Shown here: piece by piece, positions 25,907 through 38,962 of the stretch
How positions within the stretch are numbered: the first letter of the stretch is position 1
How the letters are laid out: the number at the start of each line of letters is the position of its first letter
Assembly: GCA_014773175.1 (NCBI GenBank)
Contig: VXCM01001519.1
Span: 276,755 to 340,754, forward strand
Source of the DNA: Lucifuga dentata
Lineage: Eukaryota > Chordata > Actinopteri > Ophidiiformes > Bythitidae
Length of the DNA stretch: 64,000 nucleotides
Direction: 5' to 3'
Translations under genes and position numbers: made by a program
The notes under the pieces: model-generated
The model's input: the letters and a program-made list of their open reading frames with translations, nothing else
Told to the model about the DNA's origin: nothing
Database searches by the model: none

Positions 25907-28520
25907 CTTGAAGGTGTGTTCTTGAAAGTATGTTTTCTGGATGCCATTAAAAGTAGAGCAGCTAGAATGTCTATTCTCCATCCTCTCATATTCTGCAGTT
26001 TCTTTGTTGTTCATCACTGTTTTTACTCTGCTTCTATTTTTTCAACTGTGCAAATGTAACGACTTATGTTTTAACCCCAATATGCATCTGCTACTCCTTC
26101 AAATGCATCTGAGCCTGCTTTACCCAGATCAAACTAAGATTGGTAAACAGAAAGCAGGTTGACTGAGGTTTACGAGCATAGGGGTTGTGTTTTTGCTCAC
26201 AGCTTTTTGCTATCAAACACACCAAGGAAGCAGAGACCTGCAGGCTGTGCTTCCTGCGCTCTCTAAGGTGTTGAAAATCCTTCAGATCCTCTTGTGTCAA
26301 AGACAGACATCACAGCACTTTCATCCGATTCTCCTCTCTGAGTATAAAAACAGCCACATTCCAGGAAGAAAGCTTTGTTTTCTCAAAGCCTTGAATCTGC
26401 ATACACCTTTCTCTTAGAATTTTACCCTTCTGATCCATTCATATTTATTCCAATGATAACCATTGGACACATTGTGTAACACATTGGTAACACAAAGTGA
26501 CCTTTTGTGAAGCCTATGATGCACTACACTAATATACCTGCAATTCCTACAAACAGAAGAGACTACTGTTCTATTGCTCTTTATCTGCATATCTGTATAT
26601 TTACCTGTCTCATTATTGGGATGATAGCATAGCAATCAACACTGTTCACTTCACTCTTTATTATTGGGGTGATTGCATAGGGGTGTAAATTGCCATCTCC
26701 ATGGTGATTTGATTACAATTAAGGAATGATTCGATACATCAGAAATCTTTCAATTTTACCACGATTTGATTCGATTATTCAATTTGATTACCATCTAAAT
26801 TCAAAACTCTTTTGACTTCACTGAAAAAATTTTAGAAATATGACCATGGGAACCTAATTACACACTTATTAATGGAATACAAACAGTATTTAATCCTCCA
26901 AAGTAGAATATCAGAGATTAACGTTTATTTTTATTATTAAAAAAGGAGAACAAGTCAGCCAGTATGAATAGCCAAAATGTCAACTACTGAACTGTACAGA
27001 AAGAAAACATGAATATAATTTAATATTTAACAGTAGGGGGTATATCATCATCTAATCGAAGATTATGATTATTTAGGAAACGAATGGATGTATCAGGATG
27101 TATCAGGAAGTCTTTAATTTTCACCACAATTGGATTTGATTATTTTGATTCAATTGTTATGATTTCGATTTATTTTTTTCTTGTTTTTACTTTACTGAGT
27201 ATGCTTTGTGTTGTATTTTGTTTTGCTTTTGTTTTGGTTTGTGTGACATTTTTTCGACTTAAAATTTCTCCATAAAGCTGAATGCAGACAGCATTCAAAA
27301 TCTTCTCTTTCAGCTCACTAGTACTTTATACTATTGTACTACAATTGAAACTTCTTCAGCTGCCTCTTCTTCCACATCTTTTCTATCAAGTTTCAAGAAT
27401 TAATTTCAAGCAATTTTCAAGCGATCATTTGAGGCAGCGGTTTTGCATGGAATCACCCCGCAGTTAAACTGCACCTTCTAGTTCCTCTGTGGTGTTTGTC
27501 AGTTGTGTTAATCCAACTGAGACTCTTTGATGTTGTGTTGTGTGTCTTGTGTCGCTTATTTTATCTGCACAAACGAGATAAAAAGAGTGAGAAACTAGAA
27601 GACAAGACAAGAGCATGGTAATAATTTATTAATGGTACAATGTTAAATTTTGGACGAATGCTAGAGAGTAAAGCTGAGGGAGAGATGGAATAGTTGAAAG
27701 ATCATACTTAGCACCTGACATCTCACAGGCCTAAAGGCATTCCTGTTTCTTATGAACAATAATACGGTAACAGTAATATTCAGTACCTTGATGACCACTC
27801 AAACATTATGATATCATGACCAATTCTTAATTTACTTTCATCTGGAAATGTTGTGTGCCTTTACTACAGCACATTCCCTTCAAATACATACAGTTTGAGA
27901 TGTCTGCAATCTGGAATTTAGAGAAGCTTGACTGCTATGTTTGAGTCCCAGCATGTGAAGTCTGGATGGAGCTGCTACTGAGGTGTGTTAGGGCGATGCA
28001 TGAGCAAAACTCAAAAGAGTAGAATCTGCACACTGGAAGGCCATAGCTGTTTGGGGCAGCTTGCAGATAAAAGGGTAGAGTTGATCTAAGGTAGGCAATA
28101 AAATGGGTTAACACTGAAACTCTTGCCAGTCCACTTTTAAAGCTGAATTTTGTGATCATCTTCTATCCCAGCAAAATGGCAGTTATGGAAGGTTGTCTAA
28201 AAGCCTGCTGTTTTTTCGGAAGAAAGCCACTGCAAAAGTTGGAAAATTCCCATACTATTGAAATGTTTAAGTACTTGCTTTTGTTTGATTTTATTGTGTA
28301 AAAGTCCAAACATGGTGTGAAAAGCATCACTTAAACTGCGCAGCCCATATTTTGACTTTGTTGGCACTGATAACCAGGACAGTCGTGACCTGTGAAGTAC
28401 TAGAGCATTTCAAGTCGAGTCTCCAATCACATTAAATCTGGTTTGCTTTTTTACGATGCCACACAGATTTATTAACTAAAATATTACAAGTATAAGCCAT
28501 GGGCTGCAGTTGGGCTGTTA

Positions 28521-28643
<123 letters not shown>

Positions 28644-30583
28644 TCATAGAGCAGGAAACAAAAAACATTTGATACGAGTTTCTGAATCTACTATTATTTG
28701 AAGGACGTTGAGGAGATTATTTGAAGAAACTTTTTCAGACATTGTTTTTACATTGCTTACCATTGAAAACAACCTGTACCAAAGTACATGGGGGACATAT
28801 AATGGGATGCAAAACAGCTGGCAAAACTTATACATCGCCTTAATTCCGGCATTGGCACCAACAGCGTAGGTTTGGTTTTAACACTGGTAGTGACATTTTT
28901 AGGTGACTGCTTTTTATTTAGTCTGCGCCCGATCAACTAGATCATGTTTCCTGCAGATAATACAAGGAGTTGGTGGGATGGAAGCAAAGCAGGCATCAAT
29001 AATGAACTTTCACTGTGGCACTATGGCATTTTAACAATCTCTTGAACCTCCAATTAGTATTAGCTAAACAGGATAGGAACTGTAAGTATGATGGTTTAAA
29101 GACTGATGAATGTTTGAGCATTGCTGTGGCTCTGTGATGACTGAATTATTTTATTACTGCAGGAAACTCTGGAATCTTGGAGGAAATCGACAGACGGGAC
29201 AGAGCTGCAAAATCTCAGGTTGTCTTCTAAAATAGCTTACAGTAGCTGTTACAAGTATGTCAAGACCCCTCAATAACTACAAGCACCCCATTCATCCACT
29301 CAAATTAAGGTCATATAAGGAGTTGTATAGAATAAACTGCTCAGAGTTATATAGATTTATAAGCAAAAAAAAAAAAAAAATTGTATACTGCCCAATAGGG
29401 TTATATAGATGGTAAAATGATTCTTCTTGTATGTTTGTATGGGATCGGCCTTGTCAAAGTAAAAAAGGTCTATGCCACCAAGTGAACATATTTAAAATGT
29501 CTACATATTTCTCTGCAAAGCATACCAGGGTCACCTTTGATTTTTTTTTTTAAGGACTGCACTTTTTCCATGGTCCCTAAGCACTTCCTCATACAAAGCT
29601 GAAGTGACAGCAGTGTGGTATGCGTTCTCATTAAATGCACATATGGAAATGGTTAAATTTGTTCGGGATAAGATGAGGACACCACAACAGTGATTATTGT
29701 TTGAATGTTGCAGCGTGTCACACTTAATTGTTTTAAGTACCAAATAACTGAGGAACATCTAACGTAAAACAAAAATATTGGTAGGGACAATTCAGTAGCA
29801 CCTGAAATTGGTAGGGATATGTCCCTACCCTTCATACTTAAATCGATCCTGTGATTGTTACATACAGTCAACATTGCTATTAAATGTAATTGTAGGAGAG
29901 CTGGGGTTTATTTGTATAACAGAAAGAACACAGTGGGAGATTGAGGTTATGGTGCTTTCTTGCACCCACAGTAAACAAAAGTATGAATGAGTCTTATGCC
30001 TTATATCAAACATATCAGTCTTAGATCAACAGCCTTATGACTGTAATGAGAGCTTGTTGGATAAATAATGAATGGTGTCCTAACTGCTAGACAGAGATTC
30101 ATTAATTAGACAAACTGGACACTGGTGGAATGGGTCACTGATGAATGATGAGACTTTTATGTAACGTGATGATGATTACAGATGTTATACACACTTGCCC
30201 CCTGTTATCGACTTGAAGCCACAATCACAGCTGTATGCCAGATGACCAATGCATTCAAGAAAGTGTTTTTCTGTCCACTGTTGTATTGATGTATTCCTGC
30301 AAGTTCCAGTTGGATTCCATGGGAAATTTGCAAAATAACTGAAAATTAAGAGCTGATATCTCTTGCTCAGATTAGGATTATATTGAAGACCAAGCTGTTT
30401 TTACTTTTAGTGAGATTTAATATTTCACACATAAGTTTTTCTACTACAGTATTCAGATTGTCAGGAGTTAAAACAATGTTCACTTAATCTATGAAACATT
30501 GGGAAACTATAACATTCCCCAGAATGTTTTTAACTTTCCTGCATAAATTAATCCAATTCAGAACAGCTATTACCAGCACAGGT

Positions 30584-30619
30584 AAAAAAAAAAAAAAAAA
30601 NAAAAAAAAAAAAAAAAAA
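30584..30619 (+). repeat. poly-A tract with N at 30601
   Basis: A homopolymer with one undetermined base, probably an assembly join. Confidence 0.9.
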
Positions 30620-31308
30620 TCAAATCATTAAGAAGCTACCTTCAGTGCAAATACTGAAAGTTCTGGGGATTTAAACCCCTGAAGTTGTCTTCTCAAGTCA
30701 ACCTGCATCCTGCTGTTTATCTCTTCTAACAACCCCACTGAAGTAAAATTGTTTGAATGTAAGCTTGAACCTTAATTTTATTATCAAAAACAATAGCAAA
30801 ACTCAAAATTTAGCAGCTACTGGTAAAACACTAGAAATCCTACAAATAGAAAAAATATAAATAAAAAAAAAAATCTGTGAGGACTGTTCGTCTGGATGGA
30901 TATCCATGACATGTTCTTATTCATTATTTATCCAGCAGACAACACACGGCGCTCATTTTCTTCTAGCCCATCTCATATCCACTTTACTGTTACACTAAAA
31001 CAACCAAGTGCTCACCGAGTCAATGATTGCACCAGAGATCATCACCCACTTCAATCAACAACAGCAATCAGAAGATTTAAAGGTTCAGAGCTCTTTAAGT
31101 GGTCCTGAACATAATGTAACTGTTCAGTAACTGATCAGTCATACATCAGTGAGCACGATAATCACACCAAGACCTGAAATACATCTGTCATCTTCAGGCA
31201 GAAAATTATGGTGATTGTTTGGCAAATCTCCATGACCTCTACCTGAGCTTTGACCCAAGGGTGCCCAGCCTGCTTTTACTTACCATTACATGTGCATGTT
31301 CTAATTAT

Positions 31309-32336
31309 CAGTCCCTCCAAGAGTCCGCGATTCTGCGATCTCATAATCCAGCGCAAAATCAAAAACTTCAGTGCTTATTATGCTAGAGCTCGCAATTTTG
31401 ACCAATCCCCGCACTTTTACCGCATAAAAGGGTCCAATCAAAAGCGGGTTCCTAATTTTGACCAATTATTGCACTGTTAATGCGAAAAATGGCCCAATCC
31501 AACCACACCTCAACAAACTTTTTCCCCCCGGCCTGTCAGCATTCACGTGGGAAGATGATGGCTGATTGTTGATGGCAGACATCAATCTGATTTGCCTACA
31601 AAAATAATAGACCATGCAAAACAAGTTTTACATGAAAGTGGTGGGAAATTGTTTTGCACTCCATGCAGCATTGTGAGAAAGTTGACAATCAACAGTCACT
31701 TTGAATCAGCAAAGCATATGAGAATGTGAGAATCATTAGCACAGCAGCGGCAGATCAGCATGACTGAAGTGGCAGCAGGAAGACTGTGGCAAACGCTTAA
31801 AGAATCACGGTGAGTGGTGTTTTACCCAAACTTTTACCAGTATTTCCTATTATGTCCTGCCACATAATGAACCACATAAGACGCCACATTATGAACCAAA
31901 ATTTTTTTTAAATTTCATCCTCTCTCACTCCCAGTCAGGAAATGTCCGCTAGCCATGATGCTAATTTTTGCTCTATTCAACTCCATTGACTTATGCTAAA
32001 AACGTTAGTGATCTAAAAGTCTGCTAGCTGCAACATAATTCGTGCCATGTAAAATCTCATTTAAATTATGCTAAAGTAAGAAAAAGAAAAAGGTGTTTGT
32101 TCAGGAAAATAAACTAAATTGAGCACTTTAATTGTTTCTAATTTTTTTTGTATTATATATTCTGCTTAAAATTGTCCTAAAACTGAGCACGACTTTTTAT
32201 TGTTTTATATGAGATTAACATTAAAAAAAAAACATTGCAAATTCATCACAGAATTTCAGAAAAGCTACTGCAAAGAAATGCATTTTTGTCTGCAGAAATT
32301 ACAAAAAAATAATGTAGGGAAATCCTGGAGGGACTG
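31309..32336 (+). mobile_element. hAT-type DNA transposon relic with BED-like zinc finger
   Basis: The left end CAGTCCCTCCAAGAG and the reverse complement of the right end CAGTCCCTCCAGGAT form short inverted termini about 1.03 kb apart. Inside, 31611-31730 on the plus strand reads DHAKQVLHESGGKLFCTPCS followed by IVRKLTINSHFESAKHMRM and a stop. This is a C-x2-C...H-x6-H BED-like finger of the kind found in hAT transposases and in CGGBP1. Another residual frame (QISMTEVAAGRLWQTLKESR) follows. The catalytic transposase core is missing, so the element is an internally deleted, inactive copy. No clear 8-bp target duplication is preserved. Confidence 0.7.
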
Positions 32337-32570
32337 AATAATGTGAGTAGCTGAAAATGCAGCAGCCTTTGCACATCTATTTCAATCAGAGTTTGAAGTG
32401 ATGATCATTTGTTCACTCATGTTCACTCAGTGTGTATGTCTGAAATGGAATATTTTATTCTCTGCTGCTGATGCAATCATTAAAGATTTATCTCAAACAG
32501 AGAGACAGCAACATAAATAGTGCATGGAATGTCCATTTACATTAAATTTGATCTTTATTTGCATTTGGCT

Positions 32571-32695
32571 GATCATCTTCTTTTCCTTTCGGCTTTCCCT
32601 TCAGGGGTCACCACAGCGAATCATCTGCCTCCATCTAACCCTATCCTCTGCCTCCTCTTCTCTCACACCAACTAACTTCATGTCATTTGGCTGAT
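32571..32695. mobile_element. non-LTR element fragment
   Basis: CTTTTCCTTTCGGCTTTCCC, then GGGGTCACCACAGCGAATCA and a CCATCTAACCCTATCCTCTG segment match a very common fish retroelement segment as I remember it. It is short and truncated and the family is unassigned. Confidence 0.5.
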
Positions 32696-32949
32696 ATATA
32701 TATATATATTTTTTTAGAGTGACTTAATGTCTGTAAGTCCTTTGCTCAGAGGCAGGTAATAGACAATTTCCAGTTGCTTAGTCATCTTTAACAGCAATAA
32801 TAGTTGTAATAATAATGAAAAGAACAAGTTTAGAGCTAAGAATCTTTAATTAAGATCATGAAAGCTGTGTAAGCACTGCCATGGGTGGAAAAACAATAAC
32901 TGATATCATAAAGCACTGAATGTGTCCTCCTACTCTTCAACAGACGTAC

Positions 32950-33008
32950 GCTGAGAATATCGCTGAGAATGCTGAGAATGGTTATGATGCACATGCATCA
33001 TAACCATT
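32950..33008. repeat. GCTGAGAAT tandem triplet and 15-bp perfect hairpin
   Basis: GCTGAGAAT occurs three times at 32950-32979. It runs into AATGGTTATGATGCA, a 2-nt loop CA, and its exact reverse complement TGCATCATAACCATT (32977-33008). Confidence 0.85.
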
Positions 33009-33269
33009 ACGTAAATGTGTTAGGTTATGTAAATTTAATTTTTTCACATTCTTTGGAAATAGAAATGTTTAAGCCATTTATACTGAATATATGGAATACT
33101 GTGCTGGTCTATGTTGACAGATGTTTCTAGAAATCAGTTTGAGGCACTAATTTGGCTGAGAGCCATTAGTATGATCGGGGCAAAATTCAATTAATATAGC
33201 TTTTAACAAAATCAACCAGCAGTATTGACACAGTGTCAGTCCTTTTTTTAGGGGCTATGGTATTGTTTT

Positions 33270-33525
33270 ATATTAAGTTTACACTTTATTGATCCTATGG
33301 GGACATTTTTTCTCTGCATTTAATCCATCCTAATCTAAGAGCAGTGAGCAGCCACAGTTAACACCCTAGAGACAAACTCAGTTTGGTTGGGTGAAATGGC
33401 AGGAGCCATACAGACTTGTATTTGGCAGTGGGGGAAACTGGAGTACCCAGACATATGAAAACTTGGGGAGACCACACAACCCAGTGGGTCACAAGCCACA
33501 ACCCAGTGGGTTTCTGCCTTGAATA
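33270..33525 (+). mobile_element. degenerate fish SINE/LINE-like repeat
   Basis: TTTATTGATCCTATGGGGAC, GCATTTAATCCATCCTAATC and AGAGCAGTGAGCAGCCACAG follow the order of a widespread fish interspersed repeat. The later part (GTACCCAGACATATGAAAAC...) resembles its CCCGGAGAAAACCC segment. Confidence 0.5.
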
Positions 33526-33829
33526 GAAACTGTTTGTAATCTCCACTCCTCATGGGATGACTGTTCCCTCTGTGTGGCTGAGAATTTCATGTCCGTGACC
33601 AAAATCCATGTAGGGAAGTTGCAGGAAATAATGACAGCTGTGACAATGACAGGTGCGCTAATCTGTCCTATTAATGCTGGTCTTCCGTTAAGTGTTCATG
33701 CACTCAGGTTCTTATCCGCATATAAATTAGGAGGACACTGAAGAGCACGTCTCACTAGTTTGGATACTGTAGAAAAGAGCTGTTGGCAGCCTGTTGAGTA
33801 TTCTATACAGTCTTCTATACATTCTTTAC

Positions 33830-33861
33830 TTATGTGCTTCTGTTAATGCAGAAGCACATAA
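33830..33861. repeat. perfect 13-bp hairpin
   Basis: TTATGTGCTTCTG, a 6-nt loop TTAATG, then the exact reverse complement CAGAAGCACATAA. Confidence 0.85.
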
Positions 33862-34089
33862 AGAACAAGTTCTGTTACCGTAAATGCTCTATTAGTGGCC
33901 AGGGCCTTTATTTACCTCAACTGCGGAGAGAACCCGGCCAATATAGAAGACAGGCTTTTATAAGATACAGACCTTTATTTCTAATTTTGCCGATGGACAA
34001 ACCCATAACTGCATAAAAAAACACTGTCACAAGGGAGAAGATGTCAGTGTGAACATGCCTCCAGGCAGCTTTTCTAAAGGTTCATTTTC

Positions 34090-34250
34090 ATCCATTTTTC
34101 CCGTTGGTGATGACAGCGGAGCATCACACACACTCCTCGCCGGGGACGTGGAGCCCATCCCTGGCGAGGCGCATGTAACGCTCCACTGTCACTCGCGATC
34201 GCGGTGACAGCGGGCTCCACGTTTACGGCTTTGTTTCACGTTGAGCACGG
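34090..34250. other. CpG-rich segment with nested inverted repeats
   Basis: About 18 CpG dinucleotides in 150 bp, in an otherwise AT-rich, CpG-poor intron. CGTGGAGCCC (34147-34156) is inverted as GGGCTCCACG (34212-34221), enclosing a near-palindrome at 34186-34210 with the perfect core CGCGATCGCG. No open frame is seen. It may be part of an inserted element or a small CpG island. Confidence 0.6.
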
Positions 34251-34398
34251 TCATGCCTTCTGGCTGGAGAGGTTTTTAAGCGGTTTGGTACTCCATACAT
34301 AGCTGCTGTCATCTGGTGGCAGCAGCAGATTACACTAATAGTTTCCTGGGCTAGTAAAAGACATACACCAAGCCTAGCCTTTATTGAAGACTGGCTTT

Positions 34399-34499
34399 TA
34401 TATATATATATATACACTGTGTGTATATATATGTATGTGTGTGTGTGTATGTGTGTGTGCTGTGTGTGTTTGTGTGTGTGTGTATATATTTATATATAG
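34399..34499 (+). repeat. (TA)n/(TG)n compound microsatellite
   Basis: Alternating TA and TG blocks, about 100 bp. Confidence 0.95.
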
Positions 34500-35308
34500 A
34501 TGATGCTTCAGGCTACACTAATGCTAATGCTAATTTAAAACATAAATTCCACTTTATTTAATTACATGTGCCCAAAAATAAGGTATCCCATTTTAGTAAT
34601 ATGGCCTATTGAAAAGCTACATATTGATTTTTGATAATAATGTTGTATTCATAGCATTTTATAGATGCACAACAAAGGGAAAAAAACTAACAAAATAAAT
34701 AAGATTAAAATAAGTCAGAGAAAAACTGAGAAAATAAAATCTTTCATTAATGGGTAAGAGCTTGTTGATAGTCTCAGATCAGTATTCATTGTATCCAAAA
34801 CATTAAAATAGTCCATTCCCTAAACTGATCCCTTCTGTTTTATTAGCAATGGGTTCAGAATAACTGGTAGCTACCAGCTAATGATATAAACAAAGACTTG
34901 TCATGATAGCAAGTGGTTCATTCTCATTTTGGAATGAAACTCTCCAGATGTCTTTTAATCAGATCAAAAACATTCTAACTTTTGACAGGGAGAATTTATC
35001 TTAATCAAAGAATTGAGTAAAACAGGATGACATATAATCTTTAAAAATCAATAAATACTGCTTAACTGATATCTAACCAAAAAGTATTTTAAAACTGTTT
35101 CTCTGATCGGTAATTACCATTACAATTATCACTGATTAACATCTCTGTCTAATTAACAATTTCCAATGCAATTCCGAACAAACAATTCAGATTCAACGTC
35201 TTATGACTTAAGCTTGGTTCAGGCACAGCACGCAATGCAGACTTCCTGGCATTTATGGTTTTTCTGTTTTCATGACGGCCACGCACTTCAATGCCAATGC
35301 TGGCACTG

Positions 35309-35338
35309 AGGGAGGGAGGGAGGGAGGGAGGGAGGGAG
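35309..35338 (+). repeat. (GGGA)n microsatellite
   Basis: Seven GGGA units. G-rich, so it could form a quadruplex. Confidence 0.95.
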
Positions 35339-35348
35339 CGGCATTCCC

Positions 35349-35379
35349 AGTGGGGATGCCCCTTAGTGGCATCCCCACT
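35349..35379. repeat. perfect 12-bp hairpin
   Basis: AGTGGGGATGCC, a 7-nt loop CCTTAGT, then the exact reverse complement GGCATCCCCACT. Confidence 0.85.
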
Positions 35380-35795
35380 TCTTGGTTTGGTCTTCCTCCA
35401 CATATTAGATTTTTCCACTTCATGTGACAGGAATGTTCCTCAGACCTGAGAGCAGGGCTATCTCCTGCCTGGATTTGGCAGACAGGGCAGTCTTATAATC
35501 CCCATGGAGAAATCATATTGGTGCTAGTACTTCTGCCAGTTGCTGGTCAATATTGTTCACCATTGTTTTTTTTTTCTCTCTCCTTCCTCAGTGCCTGCCT
35601 CTCCACTTGGCCAATAGTTAGTGAAGCTGTATTAATGTCATGGTTGCTGTCCAAATTGTTTAAAATTTTGAGTGGTGTGTGACTCTACGAGCAACTCTCT
35701 GTGGCCACCCACTTTGGTCACATTTTCTGTGCGCCCATGTTAAGTGTAAACCAGCTCTTAAAGTGGCTATTTTTCTAAAGTATTTTTGAGCAAAA

Positions 35796-36134
35796 CAGTG
35801 GTTCTCAAACTGTAGTTTGAGTATCCATCTGTGGTCCTTGATATAACCCCTGGTGGTAAAACCATTCTACAAATCAAAATAAAAATAAAATGGGCATTGT
35901 TTGAATTTTTTTCCCCTGCCATTATGTACTCCTGTGCTTGCATGTCAGTCATTTTTCGTGCTCATATTGTAAACTTCTCACTGTCAGTACATCACACATG
36001 CACACGAGTTTTCTGTGATTTTTCTTCGTGCTGGTGGCTTGTTGGAGACATGGTTTTATGGTATCTTGGTGGTTGGTATGGTATCTTGGTTTGCTCAACA
36101 GTGGTACTTTGTCCTAAAAGGTTGAGAACCACTG
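35796..36134. mobile_element. hAT MITE with perfect 8-bp target site duplication
   Basis: A 339-bp non-coding element. Left terminus CAGTGGTTCTCAAACTGTAG; the reverse complement of the right terminus is CAGTGGTTCTCAACCTTTTA. It is flanked on both sides by GAGCAAAA (35788-35795 and 36135-36142). CAGTGGTTCTCAA ends with an 8-bp duplication are the mark of hAT-superfamily non-autonomous elements. It must have been mobilised by a transposase made elsewhere. Confidence 0.9.
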
Positions 36135-36171
36135 GAGCAAAACAATGACATTCTACCTGCTCTGAAGTTTT

Positions 36172-36206
36172 TTTTTTTTTTTNTTTTTTTTTTTTTGTTT
36201 TTTTTT
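36172..36206 (+). repeat. poly-T tract with N at 36183
   Basis: A homopolymer at the 3' side of the LINE relic, which on the minus strand would be its poly-A-like tail. Confidence 0.85.
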
Positions 36207-36830
36207 TTTAATCTTTAATCAGGTTGTCTCATTGAGATTAGAATCTCTTTTGCAAGAGAGACATGATTACAAAAAGAAAAAACATTTACAAGAACACAAT
36301 CAACAACAGAAAGGACACGATATACAATAAATAAGGAATTTAAGAAAAACAATTACAAAAATCATAAAAAAACATCAGATAATAAANATATACAATAAAT
36401 AAGGAATTTAAGAAAAACAATTACAAAAATCATAAAAAAACATCAGATAATAAAGCTTTAAAATCATCAGTTGAAGTGTAAGACTCCAGTTTAAGGGTTG
36501 TTTGCAGTTCATTCCATTTAAAAGGAGCCATAGTACCTGAAACCAGTTCTGCCAACATTAGTGCGTATATGAGGGATATCTAGGGATAAGTAGTTACTGG
36601 ATCGTGTGCTGTAGTTACTAGTTTTAAATGTGAGAAGGGATGTGAGGTAATTTGGAAGCTTCAACAGTACAGCTTTATAGATGAATAACATAAGGTGTAT
36701 GTTTCTTCTTGACTGTAAGGAGGTCCATCCAACCATTTGGTACAGAGAACAATGATGAGTATGAAATTTGGCATGTGTAATAAAAAAAGTTGAGGTTTTA
36801 TAGCAGACCCTGACCTGAAGGACCACAAAA
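36200..36830 (-). mobile_element. LINE relic, reverse transcriptase C-terminus
   Basis: The minus strand reads GWTSLQSRRNIHLMLFIYKA, then LLKLPNYLTSLLTF, YSTRSSNYLSLDIPHIRTN and (with a frame break) YGSFKWNELQ. This is the K-L-P-YL-LL / TRS / P--RT--G---- / WN-LP pattern of non-LTR reverse transcriptase C-termini. It is truncated at both ends. The plus-strand stretch 36328-36450 contains a segment exactly duplicated around an N at 36387. Confidence 0.65.
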
Positions 36831-37924
36831 AAGAACAGGAACAATGGAGAAAAACTTTTAGAAATATTCTTGTATCATGAACCCACAGGTGCACTCATGT
36901 TTCTCTGCTGTCTCACACCCCATTACCCCAGACATTAACCAGGTCTGCAGACACCAATCTCTGTTTCACTTAAATTTTTTGCTTTGACTCAGCTTTGTTC
37001 TGCAGTGTTCAATGTCACAATGTACAATGTTGAAATGCCACTGGCACTTCTTCTCCACTCACATTTACGAGGACACTGCATCTGATCTAATTATCCCTTG
37101 TGGCAGAAATTCAGCCTGGGTGTAAGAGATAACAGATGGCAATTTACAGTCTAAAGGAACATGCAGACTGCTCTAGTATGTAGATGTTTTGTTAAATTAT
37201 GCCCAGGACTCCGCCAGGATGCTGTGAAGCTGATATCTGATGTCTAGCCTAATACAGAATATCAGATGAGATATGTGCAAAATTTCTAAATGCAAAACAT
37301 TGGGTACAATATTCTAAACAACTATACGAGACAACCTGTTATCAGCATCCATTTGAGCTACAGTGGATGTATTACCCTCCAGATGGTGATAGTTACACAG
37401 CTGAAGTTGATTGCTGAAAAGATATGAGCATGAAGTTCGTAGTCAAAAATACCATATGTAGAAGTATAAAGGTTTAAAACCATGGCCACAGAAAATACTC
37501 CTTTCTGATTGGTTGGCAGTTGTCCATTAAAATCATATATGAAGACAGATTAAAAGTTTAACCACTGTTCTAAATCAGTTCACATGGTGTTTTTAACCAT
37601 GTGTAACTATCACAGGAACTATCCCAGAATTTTGTTCTTACAAAAAGGACCTAAGCATGGGTTAAACCAATGAGAAACAAACTTCAAAAAGTGAATGATG
37701 ATCTTTGATCTTTGTGATCTTTTATTGCCTGTGGTAAGAGGCCATACTGTAAGTGCAATTTTTAGAACATAATTTACTCAGTGAAAATGAAACTAAGAGG
37801 AAGAAATGCCAACCTCCATTTGTGATCAGCAACATTAAGTTAATATTTATTGCTGCCCACCATCTCTGCTAAATGACTTTGGGGAAGTCAGGAACTGCCC
37901 TGTACTTGACCTTTCTGAAGAAAT

Positions 37925-38165
37925 GCAGACATTGGGGCAGAGGTAGGCTAAAGGTTAAAAAAGCAAGCTTGTGGCTAGAGTTGATATTCCGATTCCTGGA
38001 CCAGCATGATAAATCTGGGTGGGGGAAGTGAATGATCTGCACGTCCCTCCTTCTTTACCACCACTGAGGTGCCCTTAGGCAAGGCACCCAGCTGCTCTAG
38101 TGGAGCTGTTGAATGGCCAGCTGGTGAGCCTGTAGTTGTACTAGAGTGCTGGTATGTCAGTACAT
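37925..38165 (+). mobile_element. degenerate SINE-like repeat
   Basis: GATTCCTGGACCAGCATGAT, AAATCTGGGTGGGGGAAGTG, then CTTTACCACCACTGAGGTGC and CTTAGGCAAGGCACCCAGCT match a repeat I recognise as common in fish. The upstream part (GTTGATATTCCGATTCC) looks like a decayed tRNA box B. Confidence 0.6.
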
Positions 38166-38962
38166 GTAGTCTAATTAATGCAATAAGTCACTTTGTTCAA
38201 ATTTAATTGAAATACTATAATTTGTTTGAAACAGGCATAGACATTGACTTTGATTATGCTATTGTATATTGATTTCCAAGCATGTACAATCATTCTGCAA
38301 TTGGTGTAAGCAGTCTTTACATGCACTTCCTCACCTGATGTACTTCCTATTGTAAGCTGATTAAGCTATATGTCATGTATACTCCAGGAACAAAGGAATC
38401 TTATGAATTCTATCCATGTATACACCTTAATCCACATTTTTGCCTTAATTGCAGTACAGACAAAAGTCTGAGTATAGTATGCATGTAAAGGTAACATATT
38501 GTGGCATAGGACTTTTCGCCAAAGATCATTTGTGCTAAATAAACCTACCCTGATTGAATTACTGTACATATGCCTACCTGCACATACCTGCATCTACTGC
38601 AGCACAGCTTTTATTCAGTATAAAGCAGAACCCACTGCAACAGAAAAATGACAGCGCACCGTGACCTCAGCAGAGTGGGATACATTCTTCAACTTGCAAC
38701 AAGTCATCTAAGGTAATGACAGGGCAATTTGATGTATGAGTGTGTGTTTAGGGAGCCAGAGCTCCAGTGGGACTGGCCTTGAGCAAATCTCAATGCGTCA
38801 CAAACTCAGATAGATGGACTGCAGGCTTCTGTCAGTTTTATCACTTAACCACTCGTCCCTGGGTTAATAAATCTAGATTTATGACTGACGGCTCCAGGTT
38901 TGCACCGACAGGCACTGCTACTGTTATGTAGCCTTGACTTCACCAGATCATATTCATGGCTC

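Noticed and set aside
26640..27175. repeated ATTTGATTCGATT-like words
   Set aside because: It resembles known fish repeats but I could not define ends or a consistent unit; likely low-complexity AT-rich DNA or a decayed element.
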